A stretch of 64,000 bases of DNA from Mesorhizobium zhangyense (GTDB taxonomy: Bacteria > Pseudomonadota > Alphaproteobacteria > Rhizobiales > Rhizobiaceae), in assembly GCF_011045115.1 (NCBI RefSeq), contig NZ_JAAKZG010000002.1, forward strand, positions 248,001-312,000, read 5' to 3'. Positions within the stretch are counted from its first letter, which is position 1. Each line of letters begins with the position of its first letter. A program made the translations under genes and the position numbers. Of the stretch, positions 15,386 to 23,246 are shown one piece after another. Under the pieces are notes generated by a model. The model was not told where the DNA came from and made no database searches. It saw nothing but the letters and a program-made list of their open reading frames with translations.

Positions 15386-16261
15386 TCACGCGGCGATCCT
15401 GGCCACGGCATCCAGCTCCGCCACCACATCATCACTCAGCACCAATCCGCCCGCTGCCAGATTTTCCTGCAAATGCCCGACCGATGAAGTACCGGGGATC
15501 AGCAGTATGTTGGGCGCGCGGTGCAGCAGCCAGGCTAGCGCGACCTGAAGGGGGGTCGCATCGAGGCGCTTGGCGACGTCGTTCAAGGTTGACGACTGCA
15601 ACGGGTTGAACCCGCCGAGTGGAAAGAACGGCACATAGGCGATGCCGTCGCGGGCAAGATCATCGATCAGGGCGTCGTCGGCGCGATGCGCCAGATTGTA
15701 CTGGTTCTGCACGCAGACGATCTCGGCGATCCGGCGGCCTTCAGCGATCTGTGTGGGCGTGACGTTGCTCAGGCCGATGTGACGAACGAGGCCCTGCCGC
15801 TGAAGCTCGGCCAACGCGGATAGAGGCGCTTCGATCGACCCTTCGGCGGGGCCGTGCGTGTCGAACATGATGCGGAGATTGACGACATCCATCACCTCGA
15901 GGCCAAGATTGCGCAGATTGTCATGCACGGCCTGGGTCAGTTCTTCCGGCGAAAACGCCGGCAGCCATGATCCGTCCGGGCCGCGCCGCGCGCCGATCTT
16001 GGTGACGATGACGAGATCGTCGGCATAGGGATGCAGCGCCTCGCGGATGATCCGGTTGGTGACATGCGGGCCGTAGAAATCACTGGTGTCGATGTGGTTC
16101 ACACCGGCGGCCAAGGCCGCGCGCAGCACGGCCAGTGCAGCGTCATGATCCCTGGGCGGGCCGAACACGCCGGGTCCCGCCAGCTGCATGGCGCCGTAGC
16201 CGAGCCGTTTCACGGTGCGGTCGCCGAGGGTGAAAGTGCCGGACTGTTCGATGCTGGTCAT
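15386..16261 (-). CDS. pdxI: Aldo/keto reductase, PdxI (YdbC)-like pyridoxal reductase
   Basis: A 291-residue reductase very close in pattern to E. coli YdbC/PdxI. It has RLGYGAMQLAGPGVFGPPRD at the N-terminus, then NHIDTSDFYGPHVTN with the catalytic Asp and Tyr. VTKIGARRG carries the catalytic Lys, followed by DVVNLRIM, and SNVTPTQIAEGRRIAEIVC shapes the cofactor site. PdxI reduces pyridoxal to pyridoxine with NADPH in the vitamin B6 salvage cycle. A LysR-type regulator is divergently transcribed 95 bases away and probably controls it. The family call is firm; pyridoxal as substrate rests on remembered similarity to E. coli. Confidence 0.85.
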   Translation of the reverse strand: MTSIEQSGTFTLGDRTVKRLGYGAMQLAGPGVFGPPRDHDAALAVLRAALAAGVNHIDTSDFYGPHVTNRIIREALHPYADDLVIVTKIGARRGPDGSWLPAFSPEELTQAVHDNLRNLGLEVMDVVNLRIMFDTHGPAEGSIEAPLSALAELQRQGLVRHIGLSNVTPTQIAEGRRIAEIVCVQNQYNLAHRADDALIDDLARDGIAYVPFFPLGGFNPLQSSTLNDVAKRLDATPLQVALAWLLHRAPNILLIPGTSSVGHLQENLAAGGLVLSDDVVAELDAVARIAA

Positions 16262-16356
16262 GATCTCTTTCCTTTTGATCTGACCCTGTATTTAGGCGAT
16301 GACCATTTTCATGATAATGGGCTACAATCGGCACAGGCTGTGCGGAGCTACGAACA

Positions 16357-17265
16357 ATGAAAACCGATCTTGGTGACTTGAACGCCTTCGTGGCGGTGGC
16401 GCGCGCCAAGGGCTTTCGCGATGCTGCCCGCCTCAGCGGCGGCAGCGCATCCGGCCTGAGCGAGGCGGTCCGGCGGCTGGAGACGCAACTGGGCGTCAGG
16501 CTGCTCAACCGGACGACGCGCAGCGTCGTTCCGACCGAAGCCGGCGAAGGACTGCTCGCGCGCCTCAGCCCTGCGCTGGCCGAGATGGAGGCAGCGCTCG
16601 ATGTGGTGAACAGCTTTCGCGACAACCCGGCTGGCTCGCTGCGGCTCAACGTGCCGGTCAGCGCGGCACGGCTGGTGCTGCCAGATGTCGTTCCCGCTTT
16701 TCTCGCTGCCTATCCCGACATCGTGCTGGAGGTGATCACCGAGGAAAGCTTTGTCGACGTGATCGCAGCCGGGTGCGACGCCGGCATCCGCTACGACGAG
16801 CGGCTGGAGCAGGACATGATCGCGGTGCCTATCGGGCCACGCTTCCAGCGTTTCGCCACCGCCGCTTCGCCTGCTTACCTCGATCGCCATGGTCGGCCCG
16901 AGCACCCGCGCGATCTGCTCGGCCATTCCTGCCTGCGCGGCCGCTTTTCGAGCGGCGCGATGCCACCTTGGGAGTTCGAACGTGACGGAGAAGTGGTGCG
17001 GGTCGACCCCACCGGGCCCTTGATCGTAAGGCTGGGCGGGTCGACAGACCTCGCCGTCGACGCGGCGATCGCGGGCACCGGCATCGTATCCCTCTTCGAG
17101 GACTGGCTGCGCCCGTATTTCGACAGCGGCGTGCTCGAACCGGTACTGGAACCATGGTGGCAGCGTTTTTCGGGGCCGTTTCTCTATTACCCCGGACGAC
17201 GCCTCGTGCCGGCACCGCTGCGCGCATTCATCGATTTCATCAAAGCAGCGGCAAACCAACCCTGA
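16357..17265 (+). CDS. LysR-family transcriptional regulator
   Basis: A 302-residue LysR protein. The N-terminal winged helix reads LNAFVAVARAKGFRDAARLS, then SGLSEAVRRLETQLGVRLLN and RTTRSVVPTEAGEGLL. The substrate-binding domain follows, with the GSLRLNVPVSAARLVLPDVV start typical of the AaeR/CrgA-like subgroup that often controls a divergent oxidoreductase. The divergent neighbour is the PdxI-like reductase, with a 95-base shared promoter region. The effector is unknown. Confidence 0.9.
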   Translation: MKTDLGDLNAFVAVARAKGFRDAARLSGGSASGLSEAVRRLETQLGVRLLNRTTRSVVPTEAGEGLLARLSPALAEMEAALDVVNSFRDNPAGSLRLNVPVSAARLVLPDVVPAFLAAYPDIVLEVITEESFVDVIAAGCDAGIRYDERLEQDMIAVPIGPRFQRFATAASPAYLDRHGRPEHPRDLLGHSCLRGRFSSGAMPPWEFERDGEVVRVDPTGPLIVRLGGSTDLAVDAAIAGTGIVSLFEDWLRPYFDSGVLEPVLEPWWQRFSGPFLYYPGRRLVPAPLRAFIDFIKAAANQP

Positions 17266-17360
17266 TAGGAACTGGCAGGCACCACAACAAAGCGTGATTT
17301 TGCCGGCGGCGCTGCCGCTGTTAGCCTTTCCCTGCACCAATGCAGCGAAGGAGACAGACG

Positions 17361-17552
17361 ATGAAGACAATTCTCGTGCTTGCCGCCGCGATCGGCCTGA
17401 CGGTATCGGCCGCATCAGCAGAATGCGTGGGTCATTCGAAGGTAAATGCGTCGATAGACACCGAAACCAAAGTGGCGAGTGTATCAACGGCCGACACGTC
17501 GACGGCCACGGTTCCGCAGACCGTCAAGCAGCAGGAAACCAAGGCCGAATAG
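17361..17552 (+). CDS. Small exported protein
   Basis: A 63-residue protein with a clear signal peptide (MKTILVLAAAIGLTVSAASA, cleavage after ASA). The short Thr/Ser/Val-rich mature part contains a single Cys. A strong AAGGAGA ribosome binding site sits 9 bases before the ATG. The mature chain is rich in repeated ST, TAT and VS pairs and looks unstructured. The function is unknown. Similar tiny secreted proteins are common in rhizobia. Confidence 0.65.
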   Translation: MKTILVLAAAIGLTVSAASAECVGHSKVNASIDTETKVASVSTADTSTATVPQTVKQQETKAE

Positions 17553-17653
17553 GCCACCCAACCAGACATCTCGCCCTGTCGCGCTTGCTGGTGCGGCAGG
17601 TCGAATTGTCGTGAGGTGATGCCAGGTATCACCGCGTTATCCGGCCAGCGCGG

Positions 17654-17884
17654 CTATCTTGCTTTGAACGGGTCGATGGAGATGACGGATTTCAAAATCT
17701 GCTCCGGGCTTTTGATGCCAACCTCGAACAGCGTCAGCACCTTATAGGCCAGGTCGCTGATATCGCTCTGGTCCGTAAGCTGGAGATGCTGCTTGGCCGA
17801 CTGCAGGACGGCGTCCAGCGTAGACAGATCCTGCGGCGAGTATATGCCGGTGCAACCCAAGTGTTTTACGAGATAGTTGGTCAT
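17654..17884 (-). CDS. Small hypothetical protein, 76 aa, paralogue of the one at 53 kb
   Basis: A helical protein starting MTNYLVKHLGCTGIYSPQDL. The pattern Y-x-P-x-D-L-x-x-L, a D-x-x-x-x-(I/A) turn, A-x-x-x-(L/F)-x-x-x-G-I and a final leucine-rich helix is shared with the 69-residue protein at 53064-53273. The two are probably one small family. No function is known. The frame extends upstream to 18019, but the ATG at 17884 gives the N-terminus consistent with the paralogue. Confidence 0.6.
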   Translation of the reverse strand: MTNYLVKHLGCTGIYSPQDLSTLDAVLQSAKQHLQLTDQSDISDLAYKVLTLFEVGIKSPEQILKSVISIDPFKAR

Positions 17885-18336
17885 GGCAATGCTCCACACA
17901 AGCGTTGCAACATATCTGCTGCTGGAACAGCCCTCTATTAACTTTGACGTACAAGCCAAAAAACTGCTTCGACGCGCCCGCATCCCATCCGTTGCTGTTT
18001 GAACGCCTCGCCAGATCATCCCCGATCGGCTCCTGGCCTTCCGGACAATTCGCGACCGAGGTTGACCAACCGTCGACCGATGTCCTACAAGCGGCCTTGG
18101 CGGGCCTTAACGTCGAAGGGCACTAGTGCCGTTTGACGGTTGTCGTTGGTTTGAATTGGTGACGCCGAAAGCTCTGCTCAGTCGTCAAAAATGCCGGATC
18201 TCAGATATTCTGGGTTTCTGGAAAGCAAAATTTAACCATATTTGCCCATCTTCAGTCGATCACTTGGTCTAAATGGGGACATTCTGGAAGTCACGCAACT
18301 ACGGTCGCTTGCCGACCCTGAGGCCGTTTGCGGGAT
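17885..18336. other. 450-base intergenic region, AT-richer
   Basis: Lies between the divergent 76-aa gene and the DUF2778 gene. It is less GC-rich than its surroundings, especially 18180-18280, which probably contains promoters for both. I see no convincing gene, terminator or riboswitch. Confidence 0.4.
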
Positions 18337-19740
18337 ATGCCGGTTTGGCGCGCGTTTGTGAGTAAGGTCGTTCGTACACATTCCTGGCGCCGCTTGATGC
18401 GTCCATTGCTGGTCACCTCCGTTGGCATCGGTTTTGCCGGTGCGGCTGTGTGGTCCGTCGCTGGCATGGTCGCGATGAGCAGCTCATTCGCCTCCGGCTC
18501 AGGCAGTCTTCTTCCCAAACCGCAGTTCTACGGCGTAGAGCGTTTGCAGGCGCGGCTGCCGCAGGAGCATGGCAAGACCGGCAAGGCGCCGCGGCTGGTC
18601 ATTGCGACGGCACAGCCCTTCGTGACTGCGAGCATCGCTGCCGGCCCAAAGAAATCCGCCCGCCATCCCGAGGTGGCCGCAGTCACCGGTACGAACGCCA
18701 ACGCAGCGCGCTTCGACGCCATCGTGAAGAATGCCGCGCTGACATCCAAGAAACTCGCCAGCCTTTTCGACACCCCCAATTCCGGTAAGTCGGCCCGCAC
18801 TGTCGCAAAGGGCACTGTCGCAAAGGCCGGTGCGCCCGCGCAGGAGCGGTTCGCAACGCTGCCCGCTGCGACCGAACAGCATCCTACCTTGCTTGCCTAT
18901 GCCGATCCGTCGCCGGGCGGAGCAGCCGACGCCGCGCTGTCGGCCTTGCTGGCGCCACCGCTGGAGGATGATCTCCTGGCATCGCAAGACCCGAACCTCG
19001 ACACAGGCGAAGCCTCGGCCTCCCTGCCGAACTATGAAAACACCCCGTCCGACGGTCCCCTGCCGCAGCTTCGTCCGCGCTACGAACAGGCCCGCAAGCC
19101 CGTCCCGGAAACGGAAAAGCCCGAGGTCCAGCAGGCCGAAGAGCCGGCAGCACCCAAGCCCGATCAGCCGGCGGCACCGAAAGCCGTCGAGCCAAAGAAG
19201 GTCGAGGAGCGCGAGAAGCCAAAGCCGCAGAAGCTCGCTTATGCGCGGCCGAGCGATCCGGGCGACAGGCCGACAAGCGGCGGCTTCGGCCGGGCGCTGC
19301 AGAACCTGTTCGGCGGCGGAGCCAGGGCAGGCGGCGGCGTGGCTGTCTACGACATCAGCGCCGCGAAGGTGTACATGCCCGACGGCAGCGTGCTCGAGGC
19401 CCATTCCGGCGTTGGCAAGATGGCGGACGATCCGCGCTACGTGAACGTCAAGATGAACGGCCCGACCCCGCCGCACACCTATAACCTCAAGATGCGCGAA
19501 AGCCGCTTCCACGGCGTCGAGGCGATCCGCATGCTGCCCGTCGACGGCCGGAACAAATATGGCCGCGACGGCTTCCTGACCCACAGCTACCTGCTGCGCG
19601 GCAGGCAGGCCGAATCGCATGGCTGCGTCGCCTTCAAGGACTATGAGCGCTTCCTGACCGCCTTCAAGAAGGGCAAGGTCAAGCAACTCGTCGTGGTGCC
19701 GAGCGGCGGACGCTCGACCATGGTTGCATCCAACGGCTGA
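18337..19740 (+). CDS. DUF2778 (Tlde1-type L,D-transpeptidase fold) protein with long disordered linker
   Basis: A 467-residue protein with an N-terminal membrane anchor (about residues 23-48). A low-complexity linker rich in Pro, Glu, Lys and Ala follows (KPEVQQAEEPAAPKPDQPAA and similar). The C-terminal DUF2778 domain runs from about residue 325: VAVYDISAAKVYMPDGSVLE, then DDPRYVNVKMNGPTPPHTY, FHGVEAIRMLPV and AESHGCVAFKDY with the active-site His and Cys. The Tlde1 group cuts or exchanges peptidoglycan tetrapeptides. The anchored form with a long spacer suggests a housekeeping periplasmic enzyme rather than a secreted toxin. A TTG 9 bases upstream is an alternative start. Confidence 0.82.
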   Translation: MPVWRAFVSKVVRTHSWRRLMRPLLVTSVGIGFAGAAVWSVAGMVAMSSSFASGSGSLLPKPQFYGVERLQARLPQEHGKTGKAPRLVIATAQPFVTASIAAGPKKSARHPEVAAVTGTNANAARFDAIVKNAALTSKKLASLFDTPNSGKSARTVAKGTVAKAGAPAQERFATLPAATEQHPTLLAYADPSPGGAADAALSALLAPPLEDDLLASQDPNLDTGEASASLPNYENTPSDGPLPQLRPRYEQARKPVPETEKPEVQQAEEPAAPKPDQPAAPKAVEPKKVEEREKPKPQKLAYARPSDPGDRPTSGGFGRALQNLFGGGARAGGGVAVYDISAAKVYMPDGSVLEAHSGVGKMADDPRYVNVKMNGPTPPHTYNLKMRESRFHGVEAIRMLPVDGRNKYGRDGFLTHSYLLRGRQAESHGCVAFKDYERFLTAFKKGKVKQLVVVPSGGRSTMVASNG

Positions 19741-19754
19741 TCACGCCTTCATTG

Positions 19755-19861
19755 CTTAGAGCGGTTCAGTTTTGATGGAATCGTCGAACCGCTCTAAGTA
19801 TTTGTTTTTACGCAATTCCGAACGGAAAACCGTTTCACGCTTTTCTTGGAATTACTCTAGG
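19755..19861. repeat. Dispersed rhizobial intergenic repeat with 13-bp hairpin
   Basis: CTTAGAGCGGTTC and GAACCGCTCTAAG form a perfect 13-bp stem (19755-19767 with 19786-19798). A conserved-looking tail with T-runs and GAATTACTCTA follows. I recognise the pattern as a repeat common in Mesorhizobium-type genomes. It can also act as a terminator for the DUF2778 gene, and its right end contains the stop codon of the convergent monooxygenase-like gene. Confidence 0.7.
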
Positions 19862-20162
19862 CGCTGTCACTTCTCAGCGGTTTCCAGACCGAAATATCGC
19901 GCGGCGCTTCCAGAAGCTCGTCGAGCGCAGCATGCCATTCCTCGCGATAGGGACGCTTGAGCTGCACGTCGAGCACGTCCTGATGGTCCGCCCACGTTTC
20001 ATGCAGCAGGAAATGGCACGGGTCGTTCGGGTCCTCGTGAAAATTCACGCTGACAAACATCGCCTCATGGCGCATCGCATCGAGCACGCCGTTGAGCAGC
20101 GACAGAAAGCGCTCGCGCTGAGCGGGCCGGACGTTGAAGCCGATGATGTAGGTGATGCTCAT
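19857..20162 (-). CDS. Antibiotic biosynthesis monooxygenase (ABM)-domain protein
   Basis: A 101-residue single-domain protein. It has the ABM fold pattern IIGFNVRPAQRERFLSLLNG, FVSVNFHEDPNDPCHFLLHE and W-x-x-H-x-D-x-x-x-H-L-like helix (WADHQDVLDVQLKRPYREEW). Such dimeric ferredoxin-like proteins include quinol monooxygenases (YgiN) and small-molecule oxygenases without cofactor. The substrate is unknown. Its stop codon TAG lies within the end of a dispersed repeat, so its last residues may have been set by repeat insertion. Confidence 0.8.
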   Translation of the reverse strand: MSITYIIGFNVRPAQRERFLSLLNGVLDAMRHEAMFVSVNFHEDPNDPCHFLLHETWADHQDVLDVQLKRPYREEWHAALDELLEAPRDISVWKPLRSDSA

Positions 20163-20229
20163 TCACGTTTTCTCCATGCAGGATCGGAAACGCCGATCTC
20201 ATGACGAGAGAAATGCCGGAACGAGGGCG

Positions 20230-20780
20230 GTTACAATTACGCTGGAGGTAATAGGATCGCGTTAGCCTCTCGGTCGCTGCTGCCGTTTGAGCGTTCCGGC
20301 GGATCCTCGGGGTCTGCGCATTTCGCTTCGCTCATGCCGCGTCCAAGGATGATGAAGAAGAGGTCCGCGCTTCGAAGCTCAACTTTGGCGATTAGCAGTG
20401 ACAACCATGAAGTTCGTCGTCCCGGAAACCGTAGCGAAGCGCAGGTTATCCGGGACCCATTCCGAGCATCGGTAGGCACGGCCCCGTCCTGATGTTGACG
20501 CGCGTTCAGCACCGCTGAAGTTCTTCTCCATTCCGGCATGGATTCCCGACACTCTCCGCTCGTTCCTCGCTCACGAGGTCGAGAATGACGAATTGCATTT
20601 AGGCTTGCCGCCAATCTCAGGCGCTGGCAGTTTGGCGTCGACGGTTTGCGAACGCAGCAAATAACAAGCTCGTCATCCTCGGGGCTGGAGCTGAACGAAG
20701 TTCGGCGGAGGAACCCGGGGATCCATGCCGGAACATCGATGAAGGCTACAGCGGCGCAGAACTGCCGAAGCTGAAACTGT
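20230..20780. repeat. Repeat-rich intergenic stretch
   Basis: Contains several palindromic fragments typical of dispersed rhizobial repeats. GTCCCGGA...TCCGGGAC is a stem near 20415-20455. A GGCATGGATTCCCGACACTC segment begins near 20534. A CTCGGGGCTGGAGC...GGAACCCGGGGATC segment lies near 20678-20723. I find no coding region with plausible protein features. Confidence 0.5.
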
Positions 20781-20879
20781 GGGAAAGATTCTCACCCAAT
20801 TTCCACTCAACCCATTGTTTTCGCTCACCCACACATTTTTTCACGCCCGATTTATCCCCACCCCAAAACACCGCCGGCA

Positions 20880-21165
20880 TAATTCCCTCATCGCTCCTGC
20901 GGGACCGGGTCTGGAACCGGGATCAAGGGGGAGTGGCGGTGACCTCCCGCCCTGGTGTGGTAGCCAGGGCTCCGAGGGCCCGACACAGGCCGGCGTGGAA
21001 CGAGCACGGCGCAAATGCCACTGCCCAAAACCATGCGGAGAACCCGCGGCGTCTTGTCCATGGAATGTACATGGAGCGGGCGTTGTGACCGGCCGACTTC
21101 GGGACAAGCACCGAGCGGGGCGCGGAAGTCGCGCCACGTACTAAACACTAGGAAGGCACGGCCAT
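20880..21165 (+). ncRNA. Structured, conserved-looking GC-rich segment of unknown nature
   Basis: Many short perfect stems lie close together: GCCCTGG/CCAGGGC (20949-20955 with 20964-20970), TCCATG/CATGGA near 21057-21075, and GGCGCG/CGCGCC around a GAAGT loop near 21119-21136. Two or more frames are open but give low-complexity peptides. I recall near-identical sequence from other Mesorhizobium genomes, where it is over-annotated as proteins. It could be a dispersed element or a structured RNA upstream of hisS. Low confidence on strand and ends. Confidence 0.3.
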
Positions 21166-21234
21166 GCGCCCCGCTTCCCGGCTCTTTGACAATGGCCAGA
21201 TGCGAAAGCAGGCGTGGCGATGATGAAGTGCGCC

Positions 21235-21298
21235 TCTCCTTCTCCCCTTGTGGGAGAAGGTGGCCGACCCGAAGGGGAGGTCGGATGAGGGGTGTTGG
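21235..21298 (+). repeat. Two-hairpin palindromic repeat, second subfamily, left copy
   Basis: Hairpin CTTCTCCCC-TTG-TGGGAGAAG, then GTGGC, then CGACC...GGTCG, ending GATGAGGGGTGTTGG. It has the same two-hairpin plan as the repeats at 5.8-6.4 kb but a different sequence. It forms an inverted pair with 21325-21390. Confidence 0.8.
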
Positions 21299-21324
21299 AC
21301 GGATCGCAAGCGCTGGAGTTTCTT

Positions 21325-21390
21325 CCAACACCCCTCATCCGTCTTGGCGCTGCGCGCCAATCCACCTTCTCCCACAAGGGGAGAAGGAAG
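21325..21390 (-). repeat. Two-hairpin palindromic repeat, second subfamily, right copy (inverted)
   Basis: Reverse-complement partner of 21235-21298: CCAACACCCCTCATCC, a variant second hairpin TTGGCGCTGCGCGCCAA, then CCACCTTCTCCC...GGGGAGAAGG. The doublet lies about 100 bases upstream of hisS. Confidence 0.8.
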
Positions 21391-21494
21391 GGCACCGCAA
21401 CCCTTGCCGCTCCGGGCCGCATAAGTTAGGACACGCGCGCTGTAACTTTATACGGGTTACAACGTATTACACGAGCGACAAGAGCGAACACGAC

Positions 21495-23027
21495 ATGGCC
21501 GAGAAGACCGAAAAAATGAAAGCGCGCCAGCCGCGCGGCTTTGCCGATCGCTCTGCCGACGATATTCGCGCCGTCGAAAAGATGATGGGCAAGATCCGTG
21601 AGGTCTATGAGCTCTACGGCTTCGAGCCGGTCGACCAGCCGATGATCGAATACACCGACGCGCTCGGCAAATTCCTGCCCGACCAGGACCGACCCAACGA
21701 GGGCGTGTTCTCGTTCCAGGACGATGACGAACAGTGGCTGTCGCTGCGCTACGATCTCACCGCGCCGCTGGCCCGCTATGTCGCCGAAAATTACGAGCGC
21801 CTGCCAAAGCCTTACCGCAGCTACCGCGCCGGCTGGGTGTTCCGCAACGAGAAGCCGGGGCCGGGCCGTTTCCGCCAGTTCATGCAGTTCGATGCCGACA
21901 CGGTCGGCACGCCGGGCGTGGCCGCCGACGCCGAAATGGCGATGATGATGGCCGACGTCATGGAAGCGCTCGGCATCAAGCGCGGCGATTATGTCATCCG
22001 CGTCAACAACCGCAAGGTGCTCGACGGCGTGCTTGAAGCCATCGGCCTTGGCGGCGACGACAATGCCGGCCGCCGGCTAACCGTGCTGCGCGCCATCGAC
22101 AAGCTCGACAAGTTCGGCCCGGAAGGCGTGAAGCTGCTGCTGGGCAAGGGCCGCTGGGACGGTGGCAAGGAAGGCGAGGGCGATTTTACCAAGGGTGCGG
22201 GGCTGGATGATGAGCAGATCGCACGTGTAACCTCTTGGCTTTCTTATAGGCCTGACTTTAACGAGCCTGACGTGGCATTTCACACGCTAGCTATTCTCAA
22301 AAATACAGCGATGGGGAATGCAACGGCAACTGCCGGTATTGATGAACTCGAGTTGATTTCGAGTTTAATTGAGGCGGCGGGATACTCCGACCGAGTTTAT
22401 ATCGACCCCTCCGTCGTCCGCGGCCTCGAATACTACACCGGCCCGGTCTACGAAGCCGAACTTCTGGCCGAAATCCCCAATGACGACGGCCAGATCGTGC
22501 GCTTCGGCTCGGTTGGTGGTGGCGGGCGTTATGACGGGCTCGTCTCGCGCTTCCGCGGCGAACCGGTTCCGGCGACGGGCTTTTCCATCGGCGTCTCGCG
22601 CCTGATGACGGCGCTGAAGAACCTCGGCAAGCTGGACACCTCGGATGTCATTGCCCCGGTCGTCGTGCTCGTCATGGACCGCGACACCGAAAGCCTCGGC
22701 CGCTATCAGAAGATGGTGTCCGCGCTGCGACAGGCCGGCATCCGCGCCGAGCTTTATCTCGGCGGCGCCGGCATGAAAGCCCAGATAAAATATGCCGACC
22801 GGCGCGGCTCGCCCGTCGTCGTCATCCAGGGCGGCGACGAGCGCGCCAAGGGCGAAGTCCAGATCAAGGACCTGATCGAGGGCGCGCGGCAGGCGGCGGC
22901 GATCGCTGGCCATGCCGAATACAAGGAAGCGCGGCCGGGGCAGATAACGGTGGCGGAAGCCGATCTGGTCGCCGAGGTGCGCAAGATTCTGGATGCGCAG
23001 GCGGAAGAGCGTGGTCGTGGTCAGTAA
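21495..23027 (+). CDS. hisS: Histidyl-tRNA synthetase
   Basis: A 510-residue class II synthetase of the alphaproteobacterial type. Motif 2 lies in [20 protein letters not shown], the His-A motif in [16 protein letters not shown], and motif 3 in [12 protein letters not shown]-terminal anticodon-binding domain follows. It charges tRNA-His. The ATG at 21495 gives the known N-terminus (ARQPRGF). Codons from about 22192 to 22405 (residues ~233-303) are strikingly richer in A/T at third positions than the rest, as if this insertion-domain segment were replaced. It is followed by hisZ and hisG, separated by a palindromic repeat doublet. Confidence 0.95.
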   Translation: MAEKTEKMKARQPRGFADRSADDIRAVEKMMGKIREVYELYGFEPVDQPMIEYTDALGKFLPDQDRPNEGVFSFQDDDEQWLSLRYDLTAPLARYVAENYERLPKPYRSYRAGWVFRNEKPGPGRFRQFMQFDADTVGTPGVAADAEMAMMMADVMEALGIKRGDYVIRVNNRKVLDGVLEAIGLGGDDNAGRRLTVLRAIDKLDKFGPEGVKLLLGKGRWDGGKEGEGDFTKGAGLDDEQIARVTSWLSYRPDFNEPDVAFHTLAILKNTAMGNATATAGIDELELISSLIEAAGYSDRVYIDPSVVRGLEYYTGPVYEAELLAEIPNDDGQIVRFGSVGGGGRYDGLVSRFRGEPVPATGFSIGVSRLMTALKNLGKLDTSDVIAPVVVLVMDRDTESLGRYQKMVSALRQAGIRAELYLGGAGMKAQIKYADRRGSPVVVIQGGDERAKGEVQIKDLIEGARQAAAIAGHAEYKEARPGQITVAEADLVAEVRKILDAQAEERGRGQ

Positions 23028-23044
23028 ACGTCGCGTTCCTTCGC

Positions 23045-23094
23045 GCCCCCCTCTGGCCTGCCGGCCATCTCCCCCACAGGTGGGGAGATCAGCC
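23045..23094 (-). repeat. Two-hairpin palindromic repeat, third subfamily, left copy
   Basis: CCCCCCTCTGGCCTGCCGGCC then ATCTCCCCCACAGGTGGGGAGAT: again a GC-hairpin pair with the two-part plan of the other repeats, in reverse orientation. It pairs with 23150-23200. It lies between hisS and hisZ. Confidence 0.8.
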
Positions 23095-23149
23095 GTCATT
23101 GCGACTTTCGCCAATCTTCAGCGTTGCAGAGCAGGCGAGACGAACGACA

Positions 23150-23200
23150 CCGCTAATCTCCCCACCTGTGGGGGAGATGTCCGGCAGGACAGAGGGGGGC
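23150..23200 (+). repeat. Two-hairpin palindromic repeat, third subfamily, right copy
   Basis: Inverted partner of 23045-23094: AATCTCCCCACCTGTGGGGG, AGATGTCCGGCAGGACAGAG, GGGGGC. The doublet encloses about 55 bases of unrelated sequence and lies 46 bases before the hisZ start. Confidence 0.8.
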
Positions 23201-23246
23201 AACGTAGAGCGCCTGCCTCCGCGCCTAGCCTCTTGGCGGTGTACTC

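Noticed and set aside
16348-17487. Minus-strand open frame (379 aa) opposite the LysR gene
   Set aside because: No family pattern; the plus strand carries a full LysR regulator.
17905-18126. 73-aa plus-strand frame between the 76-aa gene and the DUF2778 gene
   Set aside because: No ribosome binding site or motif, and it overlaps the likely promoter region.
20237-20614. 125-aa minus-strand frame in the repeat-rich intergenic stretch
   Set aside because: It translates palindromic repeat fragments; no signal, domain or good start.
20779-21144. 121-aa plus-strand frame upstream of hisS
   Set aside because: It covers the structured segment; low-complexity peptide, and more than one frame is open there. 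Treated as a possible structured element instead.
21141-21422. 93-aa minus-strand frame over the repeat doublet
   Set aside because: The peptide is translation of the palindromic repeat ([10 protein letters not shown] type), a common over-annotation.
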